DNA of 64,000 nucleotides, from NCBI GenBank assembly GCA_027924585.1, contig BSBM01000636.1:5534001-5598000 (forward strand), given 5' to 3'. How positions within the stretch are numbered: position 1 is the first letter of the stretch; every line of letters begins with the position of its first letter. Below, in pieces: positions 34,225 to 45,815 of the stretch. A program made the translations under genes and the position numbers. The notes under the pieces are model-generated. The model ran no database searches and had not been told where the DNA came from. It saw nothing but the letters and a program-made list of their open reading frames with translations. This DNA is from Larix kaempferi (lineage: Eukaryota > Streptophyta > Pinopsida > Pinales > Pinaceae).

Positions 34225-35994
34225 ATGGCTGCTACTGAGCGACCTAGGACTTTCAGTCGATTAAAAGTTTTTGACTTTTCCAAAATTATTGGGTATCCTC
34301 ATCATATTCCTCATCAAGCCTATGAAAGGTTGCCTACTTTCGATGGAAGTTATGAAATCTCTGCTAGAAGGCACCTTGAAAGATTTAGGGAAATTATTAA
34401 AGAATTATCCATAACCCATGAGGATGTGTGTATGAGACTATTGGCTTCATCTTTCAAAGAAAGAGCTGGACTCTGGTTTTCGAATTTGAAACCCAATAGC
34501 ATTTCTGGTTATGACATGTTTGAAAATAAATTCCTAGAAGAATGGGGAAGTGAATTCGATGATATGTATCTTTCAAATCAAATCCAAGATCAAAACCTTC
34601 CCCTTTCCGATGCTATTGTTGAATCATTTAACAATCAAATATCAAGTGATTTGTCAACATCCGGAGATGACCTTTCCTGCCCAATTTCTTCTAATGATAA
34701 GTCTTCTACTTTTGAATCAATCGAAAGTCAAATCTTTAATCATTGTACAAACTATAAGTTTTCAAATTGCTTTTTAAGTAGCCCTAGTCCTGATCCTGAG
34801 GAAATTTCTGAGGATGAGCTTTTAGTTCCTCCCTCAGAGAGACTCATTAGTCATTATGTATTTAGTGATCATTCAATTCCTTATCACCTTATTGAAGAAG
34901 AAGAAAGTAGGGACATCGACCAAGGTCCTTTAGTGGTGACTTCACATGATCATTGTGCAAATAATCAGGGTGTTTTAAATAAACTTGTTAATTTTCTCCC
35001 TGACAAATTAAATAAAAATGATCATTTATCTTCATATGAATTTAAGGATGAATCAATAGAAGTTCAATCTCAAGATGAAGATGAAATAATGAATCACACT
35101 AGATGCTCTAGTCTTTGTTCCACCTCTTATAATGAGTCTTTAAATTTTTCCATCCTTAGTCAAGATAGGTTCATCGATTTCTTAGAATTAGAATCTTGTC
35201 CTCAGGTTGTAAATATTAAATTTGATCAAAAGCTTGAAATTATTCCTAGAATAAAGAATATTTTCTATTATCAAAATCCAAGGTCGAACTTCTTTATCCA
35301 TTTGGGAGATTTTTCATATTTGCAATCCACCCTCCTTTCCCAACCCTTTCAATCATCTTCGGGTTGGTGCTCTAGTCAATCTTTTGCCTTGGAAATTTTT
35401 AATAAGAAGTATAAGCATGATTACATGTTTGGAGAAAAAACACTTCATTTCTCTTTTCAGTCACTTTGGAACCATAATGCTTGTTGTCAAAATATCAATC
35501 ATTCTTGGTGGCTAGAAAAGGTTTTTAAAGATCAATTCCATCTTTTCTCCATTTTTGAGCATCAAGTGGGTCTGACTTTGATTTTTTGTCTTTTAGGCTT
35601 TAATCTATCACCACTTGGGTTTTTGATCATCGGTCCCAAGGAGAATCAAATTGAATATGTAAGAGAAGTAAATGAACAAGTTAATCTGTATGAAAATGAA
35701 TCGAATCACATGTCTTATGTCCTTCCTCTATCCATCCCTGAGTTTAATTTGCATAAATTTTATGATCCTATCAGTTCTTTGATGGAGGATGTTTGCATCA
35801 GTCAGTCTTCTCCTTGGCATAATTTCATATTGCATTATTCAAACCATTCTTCAATTTATGAACAAATCAAAAACACTATGCCCTTAAATTTGTTGATCTT
35901 TAGCCCAATCTTGACTTGTTCTATTATCAAAAATCAAATAAGAATCATTAACCTATTTGATGAATGGTTGCACTGGATTTATGATTTTACCTAG
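34225..35994 (+). CDS. Gag-derived 589-residue protein of Y unit A
   Basis: An intact frame and the only protein of the element. Residues 35-115 form a retrotransposon Gag domain (LPTFDG at 36-41, EDVCMRLLASSFKERAGLW around 66-84, then FLEEWG), which in the family builds the particle capsid. Residues 120-320 are acidic and rich in S, D and E, probably disordered. Residues 340-589 are a globular-looking, aromatic-rich segment (SWWLEKVFKDQFHLFSIFEH, ending FDEWLHWIYDFT) that I do not recognise. There is no zinc knuckle, protease, RT or integrase. It differs from unit B at R6Q, S11G and one N-to-D change in the CCQNINHS segment. Element 1 keeps the same frame except for one stop, which suggests past selection on the protein. 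It would presumably need enzymes from an autonomous relative such as X. Confidence 0.85.
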   Translation: MAATERPRTFSRLKVFDFSKIIGYPHHIPHQAYERLPTFDGSYEISARRHLERFREIIKELSITHEDVCMRLLASSFKERAGLWFSNLKPNSISGYDMFENKFLEEWGSEFDDMYLSNQIQDQNLPLSDAIVESFNNQISSDLSTSGDDLSCPISSNDKSSTFESIESQIFNHCTNYKFSNCFLSSPSPDPEEISEDELLVPPSERLISHYVFSDHSIPYHLIEEEESRDIDQGPLVVTSHDHCANNQGVLNKLVNFLPDKLNKNDHLSSYEFKDESIEVQSQDEDEIMNHTRCSSLCSTSYNESLNFSILSQDRFIDFLELESCPQVVNIKFDQKLEIIPRIKNIFYYQNPRSNFFIHLGDFSYLQSTLLSQPFQSSSGWCSSQSFALEIFNKKYKHDYMFGEKTLHFSFQSLWNHNACCQNINHSWWLEKVFKDQFHLFSIFEHQVGLTLIFCLLGFNLSPLGFLIIGPKENQIEYVREVNEQVNLYENESNHMSYVLPLSIPEFNLHKFYDPISSLMEDVCISQSSPWHNFILHYSNHSSIYEQIKNTMPLNLLIFSPILTCSIIKNQIRIINLFDEWLHWIYDFT

Positions 35995-36463
35995 CATTTG
36001 TGCTAACTTGTTAGATTAGGGTAGGTAGGAAACCAAATAAGCCTACTTGGGCAGTAGTTAGTCCTTTTTGTTATTGAGTCTAGCACCTTGTTTATCCCTA
36101 AGCTCCGTCGTAAGCTCCTAGTTTAACTGAGTACCTGTCACTTTTCTTTTCTCTGCACAATAAATTTCAAATCTTGCAAAATATGTTAGTACTTTAATTT
36201 ACTTTCTGCATTTATATTTCATGCATTTATATGTCTGACATAGAGTAGATTTTATTTCAGTTGATTTTATATTTTTCCCACACATGCGGCATGAGGTATT
36301 TTTGATGTTTGTGAATGCAGAAAAATAGGTTGCAAGAATAAAAGCTGGAAATAAAATGGTAGAGTGCTGGATCGTGGATTCGAGTAGCAGAGTTCGAGGA
36401 CCAGAGATTCTGAGGTTCTCAAGCGCTCATTTCAGCAGAGCACTTGTCCCAGCCGGAGCCAGA
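35995..36463 (+). other. Unit A region between gag frame and middle LTR
   Basis: No gene seen. It is near-identical to 45347-45815 and similar to 7094-7560. No strong polypurine tract lies directly before the LTR start at 36464; the nearest clear purine run is AAAAGCTGGAAATAAAATGG about 100 bases upstream. Confidence 0.6.
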
Positions 36464-39035
36464 TGTTATCACATTTATAGTAGCCGGGCTACCATACATT
36501 ATTTTTCTGATGCCAGTACACTATTCAGCTAGTTCCCCTACATTTGAGATGCCGAGATGAGCATCTATATTGGATCACTATCGGATTGTGGACAGCAGTT
36601 GTATTCCCCATGCCATGACTGAGTCTTGGGACACTCAGAGAGATGACCGATGTAGCCATTATACCATTGGTACAGAGCAGTCAGTAGTGCCCAGAGTTGC
36701 AGCAGCAGTTTCAGCGGACAGATGATAGTACAGGTTGATGATCTTTCAGGTATATGACTCAGCAGGTATATCATGGTGTTATGGTTAGATTGCTTTTATA
36801 CTTATTCTTATAGCATGTCTTAGCACTTAGTGTCATGATCTGGCGATCATATAGATATGTGGACCTGGTTGATCTATTATATATATTATATTGTCCCTAC
36901 TCAGACTTAGAAGTTCACTATTCATACTCATTGGTTTTACCCTCCTTAGGGAGAATAGAGGTGATCATTCCACCATACCTTGGCTTGCTAGTGTTGGCTC
37001 CATTATTCATTGTCTTCATCCATCCATGGCCTACCTTTTAGGTTATCACCCTGACTTACTACTTGACTAGTGGCATGGAGGACTTCTCCCCACTATAGCC
37101 TCTGTATTGGATGAGCTTCCTTGTTTATTGTGTCTCGGCTCTGAGTTGGTGACAAAACTTACCTATGGTGAGTTGGAGTTCCTTGGAATTCCCCCTAGTC
37201 ACTAAAGTTGTGTTGGCTAAACCTGAAACTTTTAGTGCTGCCATGAATACAAAATCTGGAAAAAGTGAAATGTTCTATCTTGTATGAAAAGCCCATTCAT
37301 GCAATGTGTTTCTAAACACACATGAATGAAAGGCATGCCAAATGAAAATGGCCATGAAAATAAAATGTTATATCTTTTGGAAAAATAAATACCTAGGTAA
37401 ACAAGCTGTCCATGACACACCTAGAAGTGCTCAGGTAAACAAGTGCCTTAAAAACACACCTGCAGCAGAAAGCCTAAAAATAAATGTAAATCTATGCAGT
37501 GTGTTTATAAACACACATAGATTAAGGCTATGGAAACTACAGGCCCTAGAAGCAATGGAACTTAAATGCTATATCTAAACAATTGCTGGCCTTATTTGTG
37601 CGCATCTATGAAGGTGAATAAACCCTCTTTAAACAACTCATCCATTTGTGAGACACCTCCATTCCCTGTGTTATTGCTCATTCAGTATATACTATGGTGT
37701 GTATTCCCTTTCCCTTGCCAAAGTGTCACAAAGTCAAGGCAGTCAAGTCATCCCTTAGCCTAGCCAATTATTTCAGCCTTCATCCTTCACTAGCAAATTG
37801 ATCACAACTATGAAGTGAGTATGATCCTGAAAGTCTAGTCTAAGTAATAATAATAATTAACGACACTATATATTTGGATTTAGATCGCCAGTCATGATTA
37901 CTCTGTGTTATAATTGTTATTTGAATAAGTTGTAGAGCATGTATTAACCTTGACACTTTGCAGCAGCTATTGATGATGGTCTGAGTTATATTTGGTCTTG
38001 ATTAGACCTAGTTTGACCATGGAGGACCATGGGACATGAGATGTTGGACCTTATGATGATATGGATAGATGATATATGGTCTATGTATACACACATGATG
38101 ATTCTACGCAGCAGCCACAGGGTTATGATGATGATTCTTGGATTACAGCAGTTTTGTATATGTACAGCGCATTATTATTGGCCTTGTTCCGGTATATTGG
38201 ATATTCATTTTGATCATGCAGAGATTCATATGGTGTATGAGTACACATCTTGGATGGATTTGGACCTTCTGAGTCCAATGGGACAGTTTGTCTTCAGTTC
38301 CGGGCACTTACAGTGATGATTGAGCCTCAGTAGGCTGTCCCAGTGCAGTTTTGGTCTGTTTGAGGCCCTGTCAGAGCAGATGTGATTTTTATCCGGTTGA
38401 CCTAGGGCGCTGATGATGGAGGGGGTGGTCCAGCCACTTGTTTTTACCATATTACCCCCCTTCCGGACACATTGGTGCCCACACCTTGACAGCGCCAGCA
38501 CTCCAGGAGGCTGTTTGGGGCAGTTTCACGCTTCCCGAGGCATTTCAGGATTGGTAGAAATGGCTATTGAGGAAATCGATTTGGGCTACTGAGGCAAAGT
38601 TATGGCATGGGATGATCAGTGATGATAGATCGGGGTCTTCCACACCTTCTCCAGCAGTTTCAGCTTCATCGGGGCCCGCATCCATCACTTATGGCACTTT
38701 CTGTGGATTTTTGAGGTCTTTTGAGGACCACGACTTCACTATGGAGGCACGATTTGGTACATTCATGATTATTTATTGGATATTGTGCTATGGGGATTGA
38801 CCAAGGAGGGATAAAATTACCCCTTGGACCCACCATAGGCCTCTTATGATATTTTGTCATCATTATTTGGTGGGATTCCCCTCTTATAGGGCGATTTTGT
38901 CCACTTACATAATATTTTATTAGCGATCCATGTATTTTATTGTTGGGCTCATCTCAACCATTGATTAGACATTTGTATCTTTTAATCTTAGCCACTCATC
39001 CAAAAAGTGGTTAGGATTTTGGTGCCTCTCCTTCC

Positions 39036-39043
39036 TATTTAAA
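39036..39043 (+). promoter_or_regulatory. TATA box of middle Y LTR
   Basis: TATTTAAA in TTCCTATTTAAAGGAGAGAG. The cap site is predicted near 39065-39072 (TTTTGGCTCT). It would drive unit B. Confidence 0.6.
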
Positions 39044-39771
39044 GGAGAGAGCTTCTCATTGTAAAAGGACTTTTGGCTCTGGATTATTGGAATAGAAAAT
39101 TATTATTGCATCTATCTCCAATGTTGTGGTGAATGTTTTTGGTGTTCGTTCGTTGGTTCTTCCTTTGCACTGAGTTATTGGAGATCTTGTTTGCCATATC
39201 TTTTGTACCACGATTTTGCATCTACAGGTGGAGGCCGATTTGCTTGGAGGAGGAGGTATTGGTAGGGGAAGACTCTCCCTACTTCTTCTTTGGAGCTCTT
39301 CGTTGGTAACAGGGAGTATTACTGTCCCAGGACCTTCTATTTCATGTTACTGTTGCATTTCTCTTGTATTTCTTCCATACTTGATCTTACTGATTGAATT
39401 TTCATTCCTTGGTTTGACAGGTAGAGGAAGGCGCACTTGTGGGCTAGGGCATCAAATCGGCAAGCAAAATCAACAATTTCTCATTTGATCTCTGCGGGAA
39501 TCTTCCTCAACATCAAGGCATCTCATTCACATCATTCAGGTATGATCTCAAGGTAAGTTCTATCTCCATGATCTATCCAATTGTCAAAAATATCTAAAAA
39601 CCCTAAATATTTCAAAACCCCAATTTTGCATTTTCTCAGATCTACTTAGATCTATTGGGTTGTTGGACGTAATATTGAAGACCCACCTCTATAGCATCCA
39701 CGGCATCCCGGATCTATAGTTTGGTGAGGATTGGCTTCCGTTTGACCCCTCTCCCATACCAACTTAGCTTC

Positions 39772-41721
39772 TCCCCGGCAACGGCGCCAAAAAATGTTAT
39801 CACACAACTTGTAGTTGCCCCTAGAGGTATCCCATCCGGGACGGTAGAGGAGACAGGCAACTAAAGAGGTGACCCAAGAGATGCCACGGTTCCCAATGCA
39901 GGTGGGAGTCACGTCAACCGAGGCACTCTTCGCTTTAGGTCAAGGTGTAACTAGACCAAGGGGGAGACCCTATACCCCAATCACAATTGATTGGACCCAA
40001 ACAAAGGTTTCTAAGGGTAAGTAAAAAAGTGAGTTACGGAAACCAATGCAAGGCAATGTGGACCTATGGGTTAAGGTATGGTTGAGGGAGGTGTAAGAGT
40101 TTGTTAATGTTTCAACCTATGTATGGTTTAGGCCACATGATGGGGTATGATTACTAGGTGTAGTACCATGTGTTTGCACAAGTGGGTCTTGTTTTCTTGG
40201 GAAGTGTGAAATGGTTCTAGGTGGACCCACAAGGTGAAGTTAGGTGTGAGGTTGGTACTATAGGTTAGGTATAGGGTAGATCTATGAGTTTGAGTTGGTT
40301 CTAGGAGTACCCATGTACTAGATCTAGGGTTTGACACAAATCCCAAGGAGTGCGCCTTGCTTGGAGAAGGACTAGTGCCTTGTTAGATGGGCTTATGGGG
40401 TCAAAAAGTATGTCAAAGTGTAGATCGGGACACCTAGAAGCCAAGTCAAGTGAGTTGAATGAGATCCAATGGTTGGATCTTACTAGATCTAGGTTTTTAA
40501 GTGAGGACCCTAAGTGGACCACAATCCCTTGAAACAAGGAATGCAATCCCCAAGGCGGATCTTGACAAAAGGACAGTATAGACCTAGGTTTCAAGGCATG
40601 GGCATTCCAAAACCACGAAAATCTCAAACACCCACTTCCTAGAAGTGGACCAACTCAAATCTTCAAGGGGGTGCGACTTGCTCAAGGAAGGGCAAAAGAT
40701 GGGTTTGGTGGACCAAATCAAGTCCAATGGCCACCAAACTGTAGATCCAAGTGGTTAGTGCCCCGATCTATGTATCTTCAAAATTTCAAGTGAATCCAAG
40801 GGCTAGATCTTAGTAGATCTAAGTTTTAAGGTGCCAAGAAGATCAAAAGGGGGTTTCAACCCCTTAAAACATGGAGAGATGTCCACAAGGTAGTTTTCAC
40901 CAAAGTAAAGATATGGGTATATGTTATCAAATGTCTAGATGTCAAATCAAGTGGGATCTCACATACCCATGTGCTAGATCTAACCCAACAAGCTTCTCTT
41001 AGGAAAATCGATTTAGGTTCAAGAAGGCTTTATGCATTGAAAAGTGTGTCAATTTTTAGCCAATCACCACCAAACTATAGATCCAACTAGGGGTGGATCC
41101 TATAGAGGTGGGTTTTTAATATCTTTTCAATTGCAAGGCTAGATCTAAGTAGATCTAAGAAATACCAAAATTGGGGTTTTGATTTGATTAGGGTTTTTAT
41201 GATCTAGAAATTATGGAAGACTCAAGGAAGAGAAGATCATACCTCTTGGAACATACCTGGATGAAGAGATGAATGCTAGTTGAGACGAGGATTACTTTGC
41301 CAAAGATCAAATGGAGAATTGTTGAAGCCCTCTTGCCAAATCGATTTTTCCAAGCCACATGTGATTCCTTCTAACCTGTCAAGCCAAGGAGCAAAGCATC
41401 AATCAGTTTAACAAATTGAAGGTAGATGCAAGCAAGAGAGAGAGAAACATAGAATAGTTGACACAAAGGCAAAACTACTCCCTGTCAAACCCAAAACGAC
41501 TTCTTCCAAGCTTGAAGGGCAAGCCTCCCCACCAATTCGCACTTGTCAAAATCGCCCTCTTAACCTGCAAATGAAATATGGCAAATATGCAAGATAGCTA
41601 CAATAGATCCTCCAGTGCAATGGACAATAGCATTTACAATCGAAACAACCAACATCCACTCCAATCCAAGCATGTACTCCAAAAGATAGAAATTTTATTC
41701 CAAGAGCCAAGAGCCAAAAAT
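39772..41721 (-). mobile_element. Inverted PBS-U5-R block inside the middle Y LTR
   Basis: 39772-39789 is the exact reverse complement of the tRNA-Asp primer site. Then come five A bases, then from 39795 (TGTTATCACACAACTTG) a Y-type LTR reading backwards through U5 and R. It stops at AGCCAAAAAT (41712-41721), the complement of ATTTTTGGCT near the predicted cap site. The left junction shares TCCC (39772-39775) and the right junction shares AAAAAT with the resuming forward LTR. The block belongs to a slightly different Y subfamily from its host LTR (compare GGCTCTTGGCTCTTGG with GGCTCTGGATTATTGG). Confidence 0.85.
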
Positions 41722-43115
41722 ATCTAGATACCCTAAATATTTCTAAACCCCAATTTTGCATTTTCTCAGATCTACTTAGATCTATTGGGTTGTTGGGCGT
41801 AATATTGAAAACCCACCTCTATAGCATCCACGGCATCCCGGATCTATAGTTTGGTGAGGATTGGCTTCCGTTTGACCCCTCTCCCATACCAACTTAGCTT
41901 CTCCCAAGCAAGGCGCACTTCACTGATTGAGCAAGTTGACCTAGATCTAAGTGGTGGGAGTTTGAGATTCCACTTGATTTGACATCTACACATCCAATAA
42001 CATACACCCAGATTGTTACTTTTCTGAAATTCACCTTGTGGGCCCTATTCCACATTTTAAGGGATTTAAACCCCATTTTGGACCACTTGGAACACTTAAA
42101 CTCAGATCTACTAAGATCTAACCGATGGATTGCCACGAAACTATAGATCCATACCCCTACTTGACCGATCTACCCGGATCTAAAATTTGGATGCCATCCG
42201 ACTTGATTTGACCCACCTAACCCCACTTTTTAGCCTCCTTGGGCAAAATCGCACCACCTTGGAGAAGTGAGTTGACTCACTTCCAGGAACTGGGTACTTG
42301 AGATTTTTGGAGATTCAGAACCGGAATAATTCAAAACCTAGGTCTAGACTATCACTTTGTCAAATCTTGCCTTGGGGATTGCATTCCTTGTTTTAAGGGA
42401 TTGTGGTCCACTTGGGTCAAACCTAGATCTAGATACATTCATCCATCAAGACCTCTATTGCCCACTTGTCCCAAGTACTAGGAGTCCTAAACCACAAGTC
42501 AAACCTACTTTGACTCCACTTCCCAATTCCCAAGGCACTGGTTTCTCTCCAAGTTAATTCAACTCTCCTAGATTGTTGGATTGACTTGTGGTTTGACCTA
42601 TGCATGGTGAACTAAACCCTTGAAGCTATCATGTATCATGGTCAAGCTTGTCGTCTGTACTAGTTAGCCCCAATACAACCCTTAAACTACCCTGCATTGG
42701 ACACAGTTCCCAAGGCAGTGGATCTTTTAACATTGAACTAGTACACTAGCCCTAGATCTCACTTCAAACATTATAAGTCACTCTTACATCAACCATGAAC
42801 CAAAGCTATACCTATTGAACCCCTCACTCGGCTTGTGACTTCATCTTTAGGTCTAGGATAAACCATACACCTAACTTCACTTAGAAATACCCTGATTTGG
42901 TGTCTTGGTTTTGATCTCTCCTGTCGGGAGTAGATCGGGTCTCCCCCTTTGTTGTCTGGGCTAGATAACATAAAGCGAAGGTTTCCTCGACTGGCGTGAC
43001 AACCATACATATTGGAGGTCGAGGTGATCGTGGTTGCACCTTTTGAGTTGCCCTTCCCTATTGCCATCCATGACTGGATCCATCCATAGGGGTAACTACA
43101 TCTTAGGTGATAACA

Positions 43116-43576
43116 TTTTGGCGCCGTTGCCGGGGAAGGTAGAGGCCTACCCTGGTTCGACATATATTTTCCAAACCTCTACTCCCATTCTCTTTGCCAA
43201 CATTAACATTTTGGCGCCGTTGCCGGGGAGGCAATAGCTTACCTTGGTTTGACATATCTTTCTTAAAGCCCTCCCATTCTATTTGCCTAGCATTTCGGTA
43301 TTGAAGGCATAGGGCTTACCTCGAACAAGCTAGTAGTCCTTACTTACTCTCTCCTGCATAAACAATGACACATATCTTTGGTAGAAGAGTTTAAATCTAC
43401 CTGGCGACTCCCAATCGTGACTCCGCTGAGGAGCGAGCTCATTTACATCCCTATAACACTATAATTTAGACAGATCTTATCATTATCTAGAGCCCATGGG
43501 GTGCATCATTTTGTTTTCAGGTTCTTAAATTTAAAAGTAAATATAAGTATATATATAAAAAATTAAAAAATTATCA
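43116..43576 (+). promoter_or_regulatory. Unit B leader with two tRNA-Asp primer sites and splice-acceptor-like site
   Basis: Primer sites at 43119-43136 and 43212-43229, each an exact 18-base match. ACCTGGCGACTCC follows, shared with element X, and TTTTGTTTTCAGG (AG at 43519-43520) lies just before the gag ATG. Confidence 0.85.
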
Positions 43577-45346
43577 ATGGCTGCTACTGAGCAACCTAGG
43601 ACTTTCGGTCGATTAAAAGTTTTTGACTTTTCCAAAATTATTGGGTATCCTCATCATATTCCTCATCAAGCCTATGAAAGGTTGCCTACTTTCGATGGAA
43701 GTTATGAAATCTCTGCTAGAAGGCACCTTGAAAGATTTAGGGAAATTATTAAAGAATTATCCATAACCCATGAGGATGTGTGTATGAGACTATTGGCTTC
43801 ATCTTTCAAAGAAAGAGCTGGACTCTGGTTTTCGAATTTGAAACCCAATAGCATTTCTGGTTATGACATGTTTGAAAATAAATTCCTAGAAGAATGGGGA
43901 AGTGAATTCGATGATATGTATCTTTCAAATCAAATCCAAGATCAAAACCTTCCCCTTTCCGATGCTATTGTTGAATCATTTAACAATCAAATATCAAGTG
44001 ATTTGTCAACATCCGGAGATGACCTTTCCTGCCCAATTTCTTCTAATGATAAGTCTTCTACTTTTGAATCAATCGAAAGTCAAATCTTTAATCATTGTAC
44101 AAACTATAAGTTTTCAAATTGCTTTTTAAGTAGCCCTAGTCCTGATCCTGAGGAAATTTCTGAGGATGAGCTTTTAGTTCCTCCCTCAGAGAGACTCATT
44201 AGTCATTATGTATTTAGTGATCATTCAATTCCTTATCACCTTATTGAAGAAGAAGAAAGTAGGGACATCGACCAAGGTCCTTTAGTGGTGACTTCACATG
44301 ATCATTGTGCAAATAATCAGGGTGTTTTAAATAAACTTGTTAATTTTCTCCCTGACAAATTAAATAAAAATGATCATTTATCTTCATATGAATTTAAGGA
44401 TGAATCAATAGAAGTTCAATCTCAAGATGAAGATGAAATAATGAATCACACTAGATGCTCTAGTCTTTGTTCCACCTCTTATAATGAGTCTTTAAATTTT
44501 TCCATCCTTAGTCAAGATAGGTTCATCGATTTCTTAGAATTAGAATCTTGTCCTCAGGTTGTAAATATTAAATTTGATCAAAAGCTTGAAATTATTCCTA
44601 GAATAAAGAATATTTTCTATTATCAAAATCCAAGGTCAAACTTCTTTATCCATTTGGGAGATTTTTCATATTTGCAATCCACCCTCCTTTCCCAACCCTT
44701 TCAATCATCTTCGGGTTGGTGCTCTAGTCAATCTTTTGCCTTGGAAATTTTTAATAAGAAGTATAAGCATGATTACATGTTTGGAGAAAAAACACTTCAT
44801 TTCTCTTTTCAGTCACTTTGGAACCATAATGCTTGTTGTCAAGATATCAATCATTCTTGGTGGCTAGAAAAGGTTTTTAAAGATCAATTCCATCTTTTCT
44901 CCATTTTTGAGCATCAAGTGGGTCTGACTTTGATTTTTTGTCTTTTAGGCTTTAATCTATCACCACTTGGGTTTTTGATCATCGGTCCCAAGGAGAATCA
45001 AATTGAATATGTAAGAGAAGTAAATGAACAAGTTAATCTGTATGAAAATGAATCGAATCACATGTCTTATGTCCTTCCTCTATCCATCCCTGAGTTTAAT
45101 TTGCATAAATTTTATGATCCTATCAGTTCTTTGATGGAGGATGTTTGCATCAGTCAGTCTTCTCCTTGGCATAATTTCATATTGCATTATTCAAACCATT
45201 CTTCAATTTATGAACAAATCAAAAACACTATGCCCTTAAATTTGTTGATCTTTAGCCCAATCTTGACTTGTTCTATTATCAAAAATCAAATAAGAATCAT
45301 TAACCTATTTGATGAATGGTTGCACTGGATTTATGATTTTACCTAG
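43577..45346 (+). CDS. Gag-derived 589-residue protein of Y unit B
   Basis: An intact copy of the unit A protein: Gag domain at residues 35-115, acidic middle, unrecognised aromatic-rich C-terminal half ending FDEWLHWIYDFT. I see three amino-acid differences and one silent change from unit A across 1,770 bases. It has a complete upstream LTR with TATA box, which unit A lacks (64-base remnant only). If either copy is expressed from its own promoter, it is this one. Confidence 0.85.
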   Translation: MAATEQPRTFGRLKVFDFSKIIGYPHHIPHQAYERLPTFDGSYEISARRHLERFREIIKELSITHEDVCMRLLASSFKERAGLWFSNLKPNSISGYDMFENKFLEEWGSEFDDMYLSNQIQDQNLPLSDAIVESFNNQISSDLSTSGDDLSCPISSNDKSSTFESIESQIFNHCTNYKFSNCFLSSPSPDPEEISEDELLVPPSERLISHYVFSDHSIPYHLIEEEESRDIDQGPLVVTSHDHCANNQGVLNKLVNFLPDKLNKNDHLSSYEFKDESIEVQSQDEDEIMNHTRCSSLCSTSYNESLNFSILSQDRFIDFLELESCPQVVNIKFDQKLEIIPRIKNIFYYQNPRSNFFIHLGDFSYLQSTLLSQPFQSSSGWCSSQSFALEIFNKKYKHDYMFGEKTLHFSFQSLWNHNACCQDINHSWWLEKVFKDQFHLFSIFEHQVGLTLIFCLLGFNLSPLGFLIIGPKENQIEYVREVNEQVNLYENESNHMSYVLPLSIPEFNLHKFYDPISSLMEDVCISQSSPWHNFILHYSNHSSIYEQIKNTMPLNLLIFSPILTCSIIKNQIRIINLFDEWLHWIYDFT

Positions 45347-45815
45347 CATTTGTGCTAACTTGTTAGATTAGGGTAGGTAGGAAACCAAATAAGCCTACTT
45401 GGGCAGTAGTTAGTCCTTTTTGTTATTGAGTCTAGCACCTTGTTTATCCCTAAGCTCCGTCGTAAGCTCCTAGTTTAACTGAGTACCTGTCACTTTTCTT
45501 TTCTCTGCACAATAAATTTCAAATCTTGCAAAATATGTTAGTACTTTAATTTACTTTCTGCATTTATATTTCATGCATTTATATGTCTGACATAGAGTAG
45601 ATTTTATTTCAGTTGATTTTATATTTTTCCCACACATGCGGCATGAGGTATTTTTGATGTTTGTGAATGCAGAAAAATAGGTTGCAAGAATAAAAGCTGG
45701 AAATAAAATGGTAGAGTGCTGGATCGTGGATTCGAGTAGCAGAGTTCGAGGACCAGAGATTCTGAGGTTCTCAAGCGCTCATTTCAGCAGAGCACTTGTC
45801 CCAGCCGGAGCCAGA
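45347..45815 (+). other. Unit B region between gag frame and right LTR
   Basis: Same content as in unit A; no gene and no clear polypurine tract next to the LTR. Confidence 0.6.

Larger units (their letters stand above)
36464..43115 (+). mobile_element. Middle Y LTR (6,652 bp) containing an inverted LTR block
   Basis: TGTTATCACAT to GGTGATAACA. It is colinear with the element 1 LTR except that 39772-41721 is an inverted primer-site/U5/R block flanked by a 190-bp direct repeat (39586-39775 and 41716-41905). It serves as 3' LTR of unit A and 5' LTR of unit B. U3 hairpins lie near 37295-37329 and 37490-37523. There are splice-donor-like CAGGTATGA (39537) and AAGGTAAGT (39550) sites in U5. All its short frames recur in the right LTR only because the two are copies. 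Confidence 0.9.

Noticed and set aside
38029-40627. Many frames of 60-108 codons in the Y LTR, repeated near 47379-49977
   Set aside because: They recur because the units are duplicated; they are not kept in Y element 1 or the diverged LTRs.
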